64,000 bases of DNA. Source: Fibrobacter sp. UWEL. GTDB taxonomy: Bacteria > Fibrobacterota > Fibrobacteria > Fibrobacterales > Fibrobacteraceae. This document shows positions 35,732-43,106 of this stretch, piece after piece (positions within the stretch are counted from its first letter, which is position 1; every line of letters begins with the position of its first letter). Under the pieces are notes generated by a model. The model was not told the DNA's origin, made no database searches, and worked only from the letters and a program-made list of their open reading frames with translations. The position numbers and the translations under genes were made by a program. Location: NCBI RefSeq assembly GCF_900142535.1, contig NZ_FRBE01000001.1, forward strand, positions 1-64,000, in the 5' to 3' direction.

Positions 35732-37270
35732 ATGAAAAAGAGTGTTCTCTCTCTCGTTATTGCTTTTGCTGTTTTTTTGTTGTGTGCTTGTGGAGAAGAA
35801 TCCGCAAAGCCTAATGAAGTTCCCGGTCAAACTGTAACGGACACGCTCTACGTAGATGTTTTTGATACGGTTGTTGTGGATAGTATAGATACGGTCTATG
35901 TGGATCGATACCATGATGTGAACGTCCGTGATACGGTTTATGAAGATCCTGACTGCGAGACTAAAGAAGTTGATGGAATGGTCACCATTTCCTGTGGCAA
36001 AAAAAATGTTTTTGTTTACAAGGGGTCTTGTGATTCTGTAAGCTTTGATCCAGCAAAGAACTTTTGCTACGAAGGCAAAATTTTAGACTTCTGCGAAGGC
36101 TTTGCATACAATCCAGAAAGATTTTTCTGTTACGACGACGTCGTCTATCCTCTATGTGGCGGAAAAACATATGATCCTAGAGATTTTAAATGCTTGAGTG
36201 GTAAACTTGAGCAGGTTTGTAACGGGGAGGAGTTTGATGGTTCCACTCATTTCTGCTCTGAACGCAAACTTTATGAATTGTGCAATGGTAAGGATTTTTC
36301 TCCTTCAACAGAATTCTGTTTCGACAAAAGGATTGTTTCCGAAAAATGCGGTGGGGAAGCCTATGATCTTGAAAAGGAATTCTGTCATGAAAATGGCGTA
36401 TACCCTTTCTGCAATGGAGCTGGCTACAATGCGACTGAAATTATCTGCGTCAACGGAATGTTTATGAAACGCTGTGAGGGCGTTTTGCTTGATGAAACGA
36501 AAAATTTCTGCTATGAAAACAAACAATACGAATTGTGTGGCGGAGAACCTTATATTCCGAATGTAACTGCCTGCGTGGATGATAAGGTTGCAATCATTTG
36601 CGATGGAACTTTTATTACTGCAGATGAACAAAAAGACAAGTATTGCCAGAATGGAAAGAAGGTTGCGGAAAGAGGATCTCTTCTGGATGAACGTGATGGC
36701 CAGACCTACGGAACTGTGGTGATTGGAACCCAGACGTGGATGTCCGAAAACTTGAATTATCGTGCTATCATGAGTACGGATGATTACGACTCCTTAAGTT
36801 TCTGTTCGGAGGAATTACCGAATTCTTGTGATGGCTATGGTCGCTTGTATCTGTTTGATGCAGCCATTGCCGGCGTTGAACGTGATGAAATTGCTGACGG
36901 CAATTTCCAGGGGATTTGTCCTGAAGGTTGGCATTTGCCAGATACCAGTGAATTTCGCATTATGGTTGAATTCGTTGGTGGGGAAGAAAATGCTCTGACG
37001 AGTTTGCGCACGACTACGGGTTGGGTAGATGGCTACGATGATGATGGTAGGAACGTTCCTGGCTCTGATCAGTTCGGCTTTTCCGCAATGGGCTCTGGCG
37101 TATGGGAAAAGGGGTACTCGTCAAATGCATATCTCCATACAGGCTTCTGGACCAAGGTGGGGCCGTATTATTTAGATATTCGTACGAAGAGGGATGAACC
37201 TGGGGTTTTCATCAAGCCCTATGGATATGAACATGCTCGTTCAATCCGATGCGTAAAGGATGAATCCTGA
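35732..37270 (+). CDS. FISUMP-domain lipoprotein with Cys-rich repeats (second copy)
   Basis: 512 residues from ATG 35732, where a lipoprotein signal begins (MKKSVLSLVIAFAVFLLCAC) and GTAAGG precedes. Layout as in the upstream gene: Cys-rich units of about 24 residues to about residue 310, then a FISUMP domain (LDERDGQTYGTVVIGTQTWM, LNYR, YGRLYLFDAA, CPEGWHLPDTSEF, closing SIRCVKD). The opening segment, with VYKGSCDS and FCYEGKILDFCEGFAYNP, is nearly identical to its neighbour, pointing to tandem duplication. Co-transcription is likely. Confidence 0.92.
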   Translation: MKKSVLSLVIAFAVFLLCACGEESAKPNEVPGQTVTDTLYVDVFDTVVVDSIDTVYVDRYHDVNVRDTVYEDPDCETKEVDGMVTISCGKKNVFVYKGSCDSVSFDPAKNFCYEGKILDFCEGFAYNPERFFCYDDVVYPLCGGKTYDPRDFKCLSGKLEQVCNGEEFDGSTHFCSERKLYELCNGKDFSPSTEFCFDKRIVSEKCGGEAYDLEKEFCHENGVYPFCNGAGYNATEIICVNGMFMKRCEGVLLDETKNFCYENKQYELCGGEPYIPNVTACVDDKVAIICDGTFITADEQKDKYCQNGKKVAERGSLLDERDGQTYGTVVIGTQTWMSENLNYRAIMSTDDYDSLSFCSEELPNSCDGYGRLYLFDAAIAGVERDEIADGNFQGICPEGWHLPDTSEFRIMVEFVGGEENALTSLRTTTGWVDGYDDDGRNVPGSDQFGFSAMGSGVWEKGYSSNAYLHTGFWTKVGPYYLDIRTKRDEPGVFIKPYGYEHARSIRCVKDES

Positions 37271-37273
37271 TTT

Positions 37274-37765
37274 TTAAATAGCCTGAAGCAATAATTTGGC
37301 GGCGTCGGATTGTAGGTATTCCTGCTCCAGCGCTGCCATTTTTTCGTTACGGTGGTTGGTTCGTTCGGCGTAAATCTTTTTGCCGCTGTTATAGAACCAC
37401 AGGTCGAATTCCTCGTTCACTACTTCGTAATCGGAACCGCCGTTAAAAACGTTGGCAACACCGTAGACTTCGTGATCCTTGCAAAGCAGGACGGAACATC
37501 CTAAAATCATGGAAAGGTTTAGACAGGCCTGTTCCAGCGTGGAGACGTCAATGTCATCATTGTTCATGGAAAACAGGATGATCACTTTCTGCGGGGTCCC
37601 CTTTTCGTCCAGTTCGCAGGGCATGAGCTTTGCATGGAAACCGATATTTTCAAAATCCTGGTGAGCCCAGGTAATTTTCGTGAGAAACTTCTTGATGTTC
37701 TCTACGTCAATGACTTGATCAACTTCGGGGAAAATGCGGCCGCTAATGGTGTATTCGTGTTCCAT
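37274..37765 (-). CDS. Unknown 163-residue protein
   Basis: I do not recognise this protein. It is soluble and acidic, with no signal peptide or membrane helix. The middle (QKVIILFSMNNDDIDV, then LNLSMILGCSVLLC) looks like alternating beta strands and helix, and the C terminus is a Gln/Ala/Leu-rich helix. It lies on the opposite strand between two FISUMP genes, stop-to-stop within 3 bp of the second. The ATG at 37765 has TACATT 6 nt upstream, again without a Shine-Dalgarno. Confidence 0.75.
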   Translation of the reverse strand: MEHEYTISGRIFPEVDQVIDVENIKKFLTKITWAHQDFENIGFHAKLMPCELDEKGTPQKVIILFSMNNDDIDVSTLEQACLNLSMILGCSVLLCKDHEVYGVANVFNGGSDYEVVNEEFDLWFYNSGKKIYAERTNHRNEKMAALEQEYLQSDAAKLLLQAI

Positions 37766-37819
37766 GGCCCTAATGTAGTAAACTATATTTTTATCCAGAT
37801 TTAATTGTTAGGAGTTTTT

Positions 37820-38515
37820 ATGAAAAGATTGTGTTCAGTTGTCCTTTCCGTATTTGCCATGGGTTTGGTGGCTTGCGGAGATAGTTCCCCGTCTTCAAGC
37901 GACGGCAATGGTTCTGCAGGCGGAACAAGCAAGTGCTCCGTTACGGTGAATGCCTGTCCTGAAACCCTGCCGGAAGGTTCCGTCTGTGATGCCCGTGACG
38001 GTCTGGTTTATAAGACTGTCACTATTGGTACTCAAACTTGGACTGCCCAGAATGCAAACTACTGCACGGGTACCAACTGGTGTTACGATAATAAGGCTGC
38101 CAACTGTGAAAAGTATGGCCGCCTCTACACTTGGAAATCTGCCAAGAGTGCCTGTCCTGATGGATTCCATCTTCCCGTCAAAGAGGAATGGAATGCTCTT
38201 GATGATTATGTTACTGCAGAAACGGGAAATCTGAATTACTCTCTTCGAGGAGCGGAAACCTGGACTCATGAAATGAGTACGCCTGGCGGTGATAAGTTCG
38301 GCTTTAATGCGTTGGCCGGTGGTCATTATGAAAAAGCATGGGGCTTTAATGATATTGGATTTAAAGCTTATTTCTGGTCGAACGATATTGACCCGACCAG
38401 TAATTCTCAACATCCTACAGCCTTGATTAGCTTTCTTTCTGGTTTTGGTACTGTCATGGGCGTGGGGAACAGCTTTACGGATTCAGGCCTTTCCGTTCGC
38501 TGTGTAAAGGACTAG
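37820..38515 (+). CDS. FISUMP-domain lipoprotein, short form
   Basis: 231 residues from ATG 37820, with TTAGGAG 6 nt upstream. Lipoprotein signal ending in GLVAC near residue 20, a Ser/Gly-rich linker, and then directly a FISUMP domain: DARDGLVYKTVTIGTQTW, NANYC, YGRLYTWKSA, CPDGFHLPVKEEW, AYFWSNDI, closing SVRCVKD. It lacks the Cys-rich repeat stalk of the two genes upstream, so it is the minimal form of the architecture. Confidence 0.92.
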   Translation: MKRLCSVVLSVFAMGLVACGDSSPSSSDGNGSAGGTSKCSVTVNACPETLPEGSVCDARDGLVYKTVTIGTQTWTAQNANYCTGTNWCYDNKAANCEKYGRLYTWKSAKSACPDGFHLPVKEEWNALDDYVTAETGNLNYSLRGAETWTHEMSTPGGDKFGFNALAGGHYEKAWGFNDIGFKAYFWSNDIDPTSNSQHPTALISFLSGFGTVMGVGNSFTDSGLSVRCVKD

Positions 38516-38527
38516 CTTTGGGTCCCC

Positions 38528-38556
38528 TTGCCAAATTGAATCCCCCTTGCTATATT
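38528..38556 (+). promoter_or_regulatory. leu leader promoter
   Basis: TTGCCA (38528-38533), 17-nt spacer, TATATT (38551-38556), then 7 nt to the leader-peptide ATG. Same geometry as the trp promoter. Confidence 0.8.
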
Positions 38557-38563
38557 CCTGAAC

Positions 38564-38641
38564 ATGAAGATGATTACCCTAGAACTACTAAGCTTGCGAC
38601 TTACGGATTTGTGTCCGGAAGCGGTTGCTTACGTATGTTGA
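38564..38641 (+). CDS. leuL: leu leader peptide
   Basis: A 25-codon ORF (start MKMITLELLSLRLTDLC). Six codons are Leu: CTA, CTA, CTA, TTG, CTT and TTG at positions 6, 8, 9, 11, 13 and 16. The clustered CTA codons resemble classic leu leader peptides. Downstream come a protector hairpin, an antiterminator, a terminator and leuA. A shortage of leucyl-tRNA would stall the ribosome near the CTA run, free region 2 (38617-38624) to pair with region 3 (38702-38709), and allow read-through. The ATG lies 7 nt after the -10 box with no Shine-Dalgarno, so it is probably at the mRNA 5' end. Confidence 0.85.
   Translation: MKMITLELLSLRLTDLCPEAVAYVC
38600..38624 (+). promoter_or_regulatory. leu protector hairpin and antiterminator segment (regions 1 and 2)
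   Basis: CTTACGGA (38600-38607) pairs with TCCGGAAG (38614-38621) with one mismatch around a 6-nt loop. GGAAGCGG (38617-38624) is perfectly complementary over 8 nt to CCGCTTCC (38702-38709), the 5' arm of the terminator. The pairings exclude each other. Confidence 0.75.
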
Positions 38642-38700
38642 ATGGTAAATCAGTGATTCGGTTTTAAAGCTAGAATTCAAGAGATTTAACAATAAACAAG

Positions 38701-38728
38701 CCCGCTTCCCATGGAATGCGGGTTTTTG
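38701..38728 (+). terminator. leu attenuator terminator (regions 3 and 4)
   Basis: CCCGC pairs with GCGGG and TTCC with GGAA across one bulged T, loop CAT, followed by TTTTTG and another T run. It lies 60 nt after the leader-peptide stop and 89 nt before leuA. Confidence 0.8.
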
Positions 38729-38768
38729 TTTTTCTAAAAAAGCTATCTTTATGCCGAAAAACTAAAGA

Positions 38769-38809
38769 CTTTGCGTTCCCGGTGAAAACCTTAGGGAAGC
38801 GGCAAGGAG
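38769..38809 (+). promoter_or_regulatory. Hairpin covering the leuA Shine-Dalgarno
   Basis: CTTTGC (38769-38774) pairs with GCAAGG (38802-38807), TTCCC with GGGAA, and GGT with ACC around a GAAA loop. The AAGGAG ribosome-binding site (38804-38809) is mostly inside the stem. GGGAAGCGG (38794-38802) is also complementary to the terminator arm CCGCTTCCC (38702-38710), so an alternative fold could free the site. Confidence 0.5.
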
Positions 38810-38816
38810 ATAAAAG

Positions 38817-40388
38817 ATGAATTGTATGATGGATTGCGCCGATCAGGCCAGAAAACCGTTTTTCTATGATGTCACGCTGCGTGATGGTAACCAGGCTTTG
38901 CCCAAGCCTTGGAATAATGCTCAGAAGAAGGATGTGTATCTCCAGCTGTTGAAGCTGGGCGTCCAGGGTGCCGAAGTGGGCTTCCCGGCTTCTAGCGAAA
39001 TGGATTTTGAATCTGTAAAGGAATTGGCTCAGCTCACTGCCGAAATGGCTGCCGCAGGTGACGAAGTTGCCCAGAAGGTGGTGGTTGCCGGTCTTGCCCG
39101 TTGCGTCCCCAGTGATATTCAGCGCTGCTGGGAAGCGGTTCAGTATGCTCCCAATCCTCGTATCCATACTTTCTTGGCTACTAGCCCTCTGTCCATGGAA
39201 CATGTGCTGCACATGACTCCGGAACAGGTGAAGGCTCGCGCCGTGGATTGTGTGAAGCTGGCCAAGTCCCTGGTGGGCGACCGCGGTACTGTGGAATTCA
39301 GCTGCGAACATTTTGGTGACTGCCTGGAAAACATGGATTTCGTCATTGACGTTTTGAAGGCTGTAGTGGAAGCTGGTGCAACTACCTTGAATCTGCCCAA
39401 TACCGTGGAACGTTACCGTCCCATGCTGTACATCAGCCAGATTAAGCAGGTTTATGATGCTCTGCCCAAGAATGTGACCATTTCTGTTCACTGTCATAAC
39501 GACCTGGGCATGGCTACTGCAGCCACCGTGGAAAGCTTCTTCGTGGGTGCAACCCAGCTGGAAGTGGCCTTGAATGGTCTGGGTGAACGTTGCGGTAACA
39601 CCAATTTCTACGAAGTTGCTCTGGGCCTGCACAACTCCGGCGTGGACACCGGCCTGCATCTGGATCGCATTTACGAAACCGCCATCCTGATTTCTCAGTG
39701 GTCTGGCATTAGCATTTATAGCCGTGCTCCGTTGATCGGTGCCGAAGCTATCGTACATCGTAGCGGCATCCATCAGGATGGCGCAAGCAAGACCAAGGAT
39801 ATGAAGAAGGGTGCATACCGCCCCATCGACTACTCCATCATTGGCCGTCACCAGAACGACTCCCTCAGCTTTACCAGCCAGAGCGGTCGTACTGCCGTGT
39901 ACGAAATCATCACCAAGTTTGGCTACAAGATGAGTCTCTCCGAAGCTGCTGAACTGCAGCCCATCCTGAAGGCTTACAGCGAAAAGGAAGGGGAACTCAG
40001 CGCCGAACGTGTGCTGGATGTTTTCCGTGAACAGCGCGTTAACGTCAATGGCCGCCTGATCTTCAACAATGTGGAAGTGGTGCCCGACGAAAACCGTTTC
40101 GTGTTCCATTTCAAGAAGGACAAGGAAGCCGTTATCAAGTCCATTACGGCAGAAGGTCCTATCGAAGCAGGCTTGTTGCTCATGCGCGAAATCGGTATGC
40201 CGGTGGAACTGGTGAAGTACCGCCAGGTTGTGGTTCCCGAAAAGGATACCCTGTGGGCCGGTCGTGGTCTGAGCCGCATTGTGCTGAAGGCTAACGGCAA
40301 GGAAGTGGAAGGCCGCGGTGTGTCTAGCGATACCCTCAAGGCAAACATGCGCGCCCTGTTCGGTGGCGTGAACTTGTTGTACAAGTAA
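38817..40388 (+). CDS. leuA: 2-isopropylmalate synthase
   Basis: 523 residues. The catalytic TIM barrel opens with YDVTLRDGNQALPKPW, whose RDGNQ binds the metal and 2-oxoacid, and HCHNDLGMATA carries the other metal ligands. A C-terminal LeuA regulatory domain (from about 400) normally binds leucine for feedback inhibition. It condenses acetyl-CoA with 2-oxoisovalerate, the first committed step of leucine synthesis. The leucine codons in the upstream leader support LeuA over citramalate or homocitrate synthase. AAGGAG lies 7 nt before the ATG. No other leu genes follow. Confidence 0.93.
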   Translation: MNCMMDCADQARKPFFYDVTLRDGNQALPKPWNNAQKKDVYLQLLKLGVQGAEVGFPASSEMDFESVKELAQLTAEMAAAGDEVAQKVVVAGLARCVPSDIQRCWEAVQYAPNPRIHTFLATSPLSMEHVLHMTPEQVKARAVDCVKLAKSLVGDRGTVEFSCEHFGDCLENMDFVIDVLKAVVEAGATTLNLPNTVERYRPMLYISQIKQVYDALPKNVTISVHCHNDLGMATAATVESFFVGATQLEVALNGLGERCGNTNFYEVALGLHNSGVDTGLHLDRIYETAILISQWSGISIYSRAPLIGAEAIVHRSGIHQDGASKTKDMKKGAYRPIDYSIIGRHQNDSLSFTSQSGRTAVYEIITKFGYKMSLSEAAELQPILKAYSEKEGELSAERVLDVFREQRVNVNGRLIFNNVEVVPDENRFVFHFKKDKEAVIKSITAEGPIEAGLLLMREIGMPVELVKYRQVVVPEKDTLWAGRGLSRIVLKANGKEVEGRGVSSDTLKANMRALFGGVNLLYK

Positions 40389-40417
40389 GCGTCGAAGAAT
40401 CCAATCCGTAGGTATTT

Positions 40418-40768
40418 ATGTTTGCACGACTGACGAATCCAATTAAGCGAAAAGTCGATGGAGCCAAGGCGAAAGTCCATGGCTTCGTGGATCCGATTAA
40501 GTCGGCTACCTGTACTTTGCTGGGTAAGATTCCCATGCCGAAGCTGTCCGGTTCTAATCCGCAGGACGGTTCCGCTGGTGATTCTGAAAACGGTGAGGCT
40601 CAAGCGCCTAAAGGTCTTCTTGCTCGCTTAAAAGCGTTCAAGCAGTCTCTGAAGGACATGAGCGACTTGCAGAAGATCATTCTGCTGACTATCGCTGTTT
40701 GTGTTCCTGCGGGAATCTTGATTTCCACCATTTTGGTGGGATTCATCAAGAAACAAAAGAAGAAATAA
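40418..40768 (+). CDS. Small protein with C-terminal membrane anchor, unknown
   Basis: 116 residues. A basic N-terminal half with Lys/Pro-rich segments, a polar linker (SGSNPQDGSAGDSENGE) and one membrane helix near residues 90-110 (IILLTIAVCVPAGILISTILVG) followed by KKQKKK. It should be a tail-anchored inner-membrane protein facing the cytoplasm. It starts 29 bp after leuA and may be co-transcribed. No family recognised. Confidence 0.65.
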   Translation: MFARLTNPIKRKVDGAKAKVHGFVDPIKSATCTLLGKIPMPKLSGSNPQDGSAGDSENGEAQAPKGLLARLKAFKQSLKDMSDLQKIILLTIAVCVPAGILISTILVGFIKKQKKK

Positions 40769-40775
40769 GTTTAAC

Positions 40776-40810
40776 GTCATTGCGAGGAGCGAAGCGACGT
40801 GGCAATCCAG
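40776..40810. repeat. Palindromic repeat that supplies the aminotransferase start
   Basis: Begins GTCATTGCGAGGAGCG and ends CGTGGCAATCCAG. ATTGC and GCAAT pair at the ends. GAGGAG and the GTG at 40799 inside it form the apparent ribosome-binding site and start codon of the next gene. Confidence 0.6.
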
Positions 40811-42208
40811 GGCGTTAAATTATCAGATCGTCTTCCGAAGGACTTGACCCCAAGTCCTTTTTTTGCTGAATTGGAAAAGACGAAGGCTCAGGTGGCTGCA
40901 GAATGTGCCGCTGGTAGTTGCGCCGCGCTCATTGATATGACCGTCAGTTCGCCTGTCCGCGTTGGACTGCCGGTAGAGTTGGACTCCGCGGTTGATGAAG
41001 CTCGCAAACAGTTCGGCCATTGGTCTCCGGACGCCTCCGGATGGCGTGAGGCCCGTGAAGCAGTTGCTCGCTATTACAAGGAACGTGGGGGAGTGTTCAC
41101 TCCCAATCAGGTCATCGTTACCGCCAGTACCAGCGAAGCCTACTCCGTATTATTCAAGACCTTCTGCAATCCCGGTGACGCCATTTTGACGCCCATGCCT
41201 GGCTACCCGCTGTTGGATACGTTGGCTCAGCTGGAACATCTGGAATGTGCGCCATACTTCTTGAAGTTAATTCGCGAGAAACCTCGCCGCACTTTGGCGC
41301 AGTTGAAAGCTGACGTTGAGGGTGTAGGCGGTCGCGAAAATGCCCCACAGTTCCGCTTCGTGCTGGATACGGACAGTCTGCTGGCCGCTCCCGAAAATGC
41401 ACGCATCCTTCTGTTGGTTTCACCCCATAATCCCACGGGGCACATTGTCTCCCTGCAGGAATGGAACGAAGTGGTTCGCTTCTGCGAAGAGAACAATTTG
41501 GTCCTAGTGGTGGATGAAGTCTTCGGCGACTACGGCTTTAGCGATGAAGTCAAACGCAGCTGGCAGTACTTGACCCGCGAAACGTGTCATCCTCGCGAAG
41601 GCGAGGATCTAGATGCTAGATTCCCGGTCAAGCCGGGAATGACAAGTTCATCAGAATCGGAAATGGCGAATGAGGATTATTTCGACTGTGGTGGAAATGA
41701 TTTTGTTTTCGCGCCTGTTGATGGTCCCAAGTGTCCTATCTTCTGGCTCAATGGGTTAAGTAAGGCGGTGGGCGCTCCCCAGCTGAAGTTCGGCTGGATG
41801 GCGTTCTATGCCCCTCGGGAACATTTTGAGGAAATTCGTGCTGCTCTTGAATTTGTGGAAGACGCTTACCTGAGTGCCTCTTCCTGCGCCCAGTCTCTGG
41901 CGGCTCCGCTCCTGGCGAACTCTTCTCATTACGAGACCTTGGTGACCCAACGACTCAAACAAAATTGGGAAACGCTATGCAATGCGTTCCCCAGCAAGTA
42001 TTGTCCCAAGGTTTTGGGTGGTTGGTATGCGGTTCTCCACTTAGGAGATGATGACGAAGAATTGACTCTTCGACTGTTGCGCGAAAAGCATGTGTTGGTT
42101 CAGCCCGGTTTCTTCTTTGATTTTGAAGAGGATGGATGGGTTGTCGTTAGTTTGTTGCAAGAACCCTCATTGTTCTCCCAGGCCGTTCAAAGAATCCAGA
42201 GTTTGTAA
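40799..42208 (+). CDS. Class I/II PLP-dependent aminotransferase with a repeat-derived insert
   Basis: 469 residues. Fold type I signatures: TASTSEAYSVLFKTFCNPGD (cofactor phosphate region), SPHNPTGHIV, VVDEVFGDYG, and the PLP Lys in NGLSKAVGAPQLKFGWM. Substrate is unknown. Two oddities are visible. The predicted start (GTG 40799, with GAGGAG 10 nt upstream) lies in a palindromic repeat, and conserved sequence begins about 7 codons later (KLSDRL). A second repeat of exactly 60 bp (41585-41644) inserts about 20 residues (CHPREGEDLDARF...) between the aspartate strand and the PLP Lys. The frame is kept, so the gene is probably functional. Confidence 0.88.
   Translation: MAIQGVKLSDRLPKDLTPSPFFAELEKTKAQVAAECAAGSCAALIDMTVSSPVRVGLPVELDSAVDEARKQFGHWSPDASGWREAREAVARYYKERGGVFTPNQVIVTASTSEAYSVLFKTFCNPGDAILTPMPGYPLLDTLAQLEHLECAPYFLKLIREKPRRTLAQLKADVEGVGGRENAPQFRFVLDTDSLLAAPENARILLLVSPHNPTGHIVSLQEWNEVVRFCEENNLVLVVDEVFGDYGFSDEVKRSWQYLTRETCHPREGEDLDARFPVKPGMTSSSESEMANEDYFDCGGNDFVFAPVDGPKCPIFWLNGLSKAVGAPQLKFGWMAFYAPREHFEEIRAALEFVEDAYLSASSCAQSLAAPLLANSSHYETLVTQRLKQNWETLCNAFPSKYCPKVLGGWYAVLHLGDDDEELTLRLLREKHVLVQPGFFFDFEEDGWVVVSLLQEPSLFSQAVQRIQSL
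41585..41644. repeat. 60-bp two-hairpin palindromic element in frame inside the aminotransferase gene
   Basis: Ends are TGTCAT and ATGACA. Inside are two 8-bp perfect hairpins, ATCCTCGC/GCGAGGAT and ATTCCCGG/CCGGGAAT, joined by CTAGATGCTAG. The length of 60 bp keeps the frame. The right half recurs at 58951-58984. Confidence 0.75.
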
Positions 42209-42212
42209 TTTA

Positions 42213-43034
42213 CTAGCTCATAAGGAAAATTCTTTTTTCGGGGTTGTCGAAATCTTCGTTTAAAAGATTGCAACGTAGATCGTTTGTTTCGGGTTTGTTG
42301 AATACAATCCAAATTAGGACCGTGCCGCTTCGATTGCCTGCATCCCAGAAAATAGCCATCCAGAAGGGTTGATGCCTCTTGTTTCCTGCAGCGGGGAGTC
42401 GCACTTCGTACCATTGGGAATGACAGCCCATTTCGTTGGAATTCAACTCTGTCAAATGTTTGGCCCATTTTTTCTGTTCTAGATATTCTCCAAAATCCTG
42501 GTAATCCTCCCAGTCAAAATCGGAGGTAAGGAAGATGTCGTACACTAGGTGAGGATTGGGACCGAATAGATATACATTCCAGGGCAGAGGTTTCATCACC
42601 GTGTCTAGAATTTGTTTGGTGGGCTTGCCTTCAATACTGATGTAGACTTCTCCCTGGCGGCCGTCGCCACTTTTGTGGAACATAAAGAAATTCATTTCAG
42701 TTTCCGTGACACCCGATTGTTTCCAGAAAATTTTCGTATTCGGTTCAGCGCCTGCGCGCATGCTGGAACAACAACCATATTCCGAAGGCTTTTCGTTGGG
42801 CTGTCGACTAGTCAGTGTTCCCAGAAGTTCCGTCAATTCCATGTGGGGCATGTTACGGGGAAGCTCGCGCTTACTTGAGTCCACGTTGTCGGAACTGTAG
42901 GAACTCTCTGGAACATGCTCTGTTGAGATAGCGGAGGTTAGAAGATTCACCTTGTACAGACAGAATGCGGTAAGGCCTACCATGACAATTTGCAGCAGAA
43001 CGAAAAATGTCTTGAATAAAAAATGACGATTCAT
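42213..43034 (-). CDS. Membrane-anchored unknown protein
   Basis: 273 residues with one N-terminal membrane helix (about 7-30: FKTFFVLLQIVMVGLTAFCLYKV) and a periplasmic or outer domain of about 240 residues with no family I recognise. The outer part has a CC pair (YGCCSSM) and several aromatic strands. Convergent with the aminotransferase (4 bp between stops), no terminator seen between them. Confidence 0.75.
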   Translation of the reverse strand: MNRHFLFKTFFVLLQIVMVGLTAFCLYKVNLLTSAISTEHVPESSYSSDNVDSSKRELPRNMPHMELTELLGTLTSRQPNEKPSEYGCCSSMRAGAEPNTKIFWKQSGVTETEMNFFMFHKSGDGRQGEVYISIEGKPTKQILDTVMKPLPWNVYLFGPNPHLVYDIFLTSDFDWEDYQDFGEYLEQKKWAKHLTELNSNEMGCHSQWYEVRLPAAGNKRHQPFWMAIFWDAGNRSGTVLIWIVFNKPETNDLRCNLLNEDFDNPEKRIFLMS

Positions 43035-43083
43035 AAATCCCTCGATATTATTATCGTAGGTGATTTGTAAATCGTCAAAAAGT

Positions 43084-43101
43084 CTGCCGATTATTCGACA
43101 G
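43084..43101 (-). terminator. Terminator after mqnE
   Basis: Minus-strand CTGTCGA/TCGGCAG stem (7 bp, one G-U), ATAA loop, then ACTTTTTG. Confidence 0.65.
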
Positions 43102-43106
43102 GACTG

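Noticed and set aside
38744-38749. TATCTT box after the leu terminator as a second leuA promoter
   Set aside because: No acceptable -35 box at 16-18 nt, and the segment overlaps the terminator T run.
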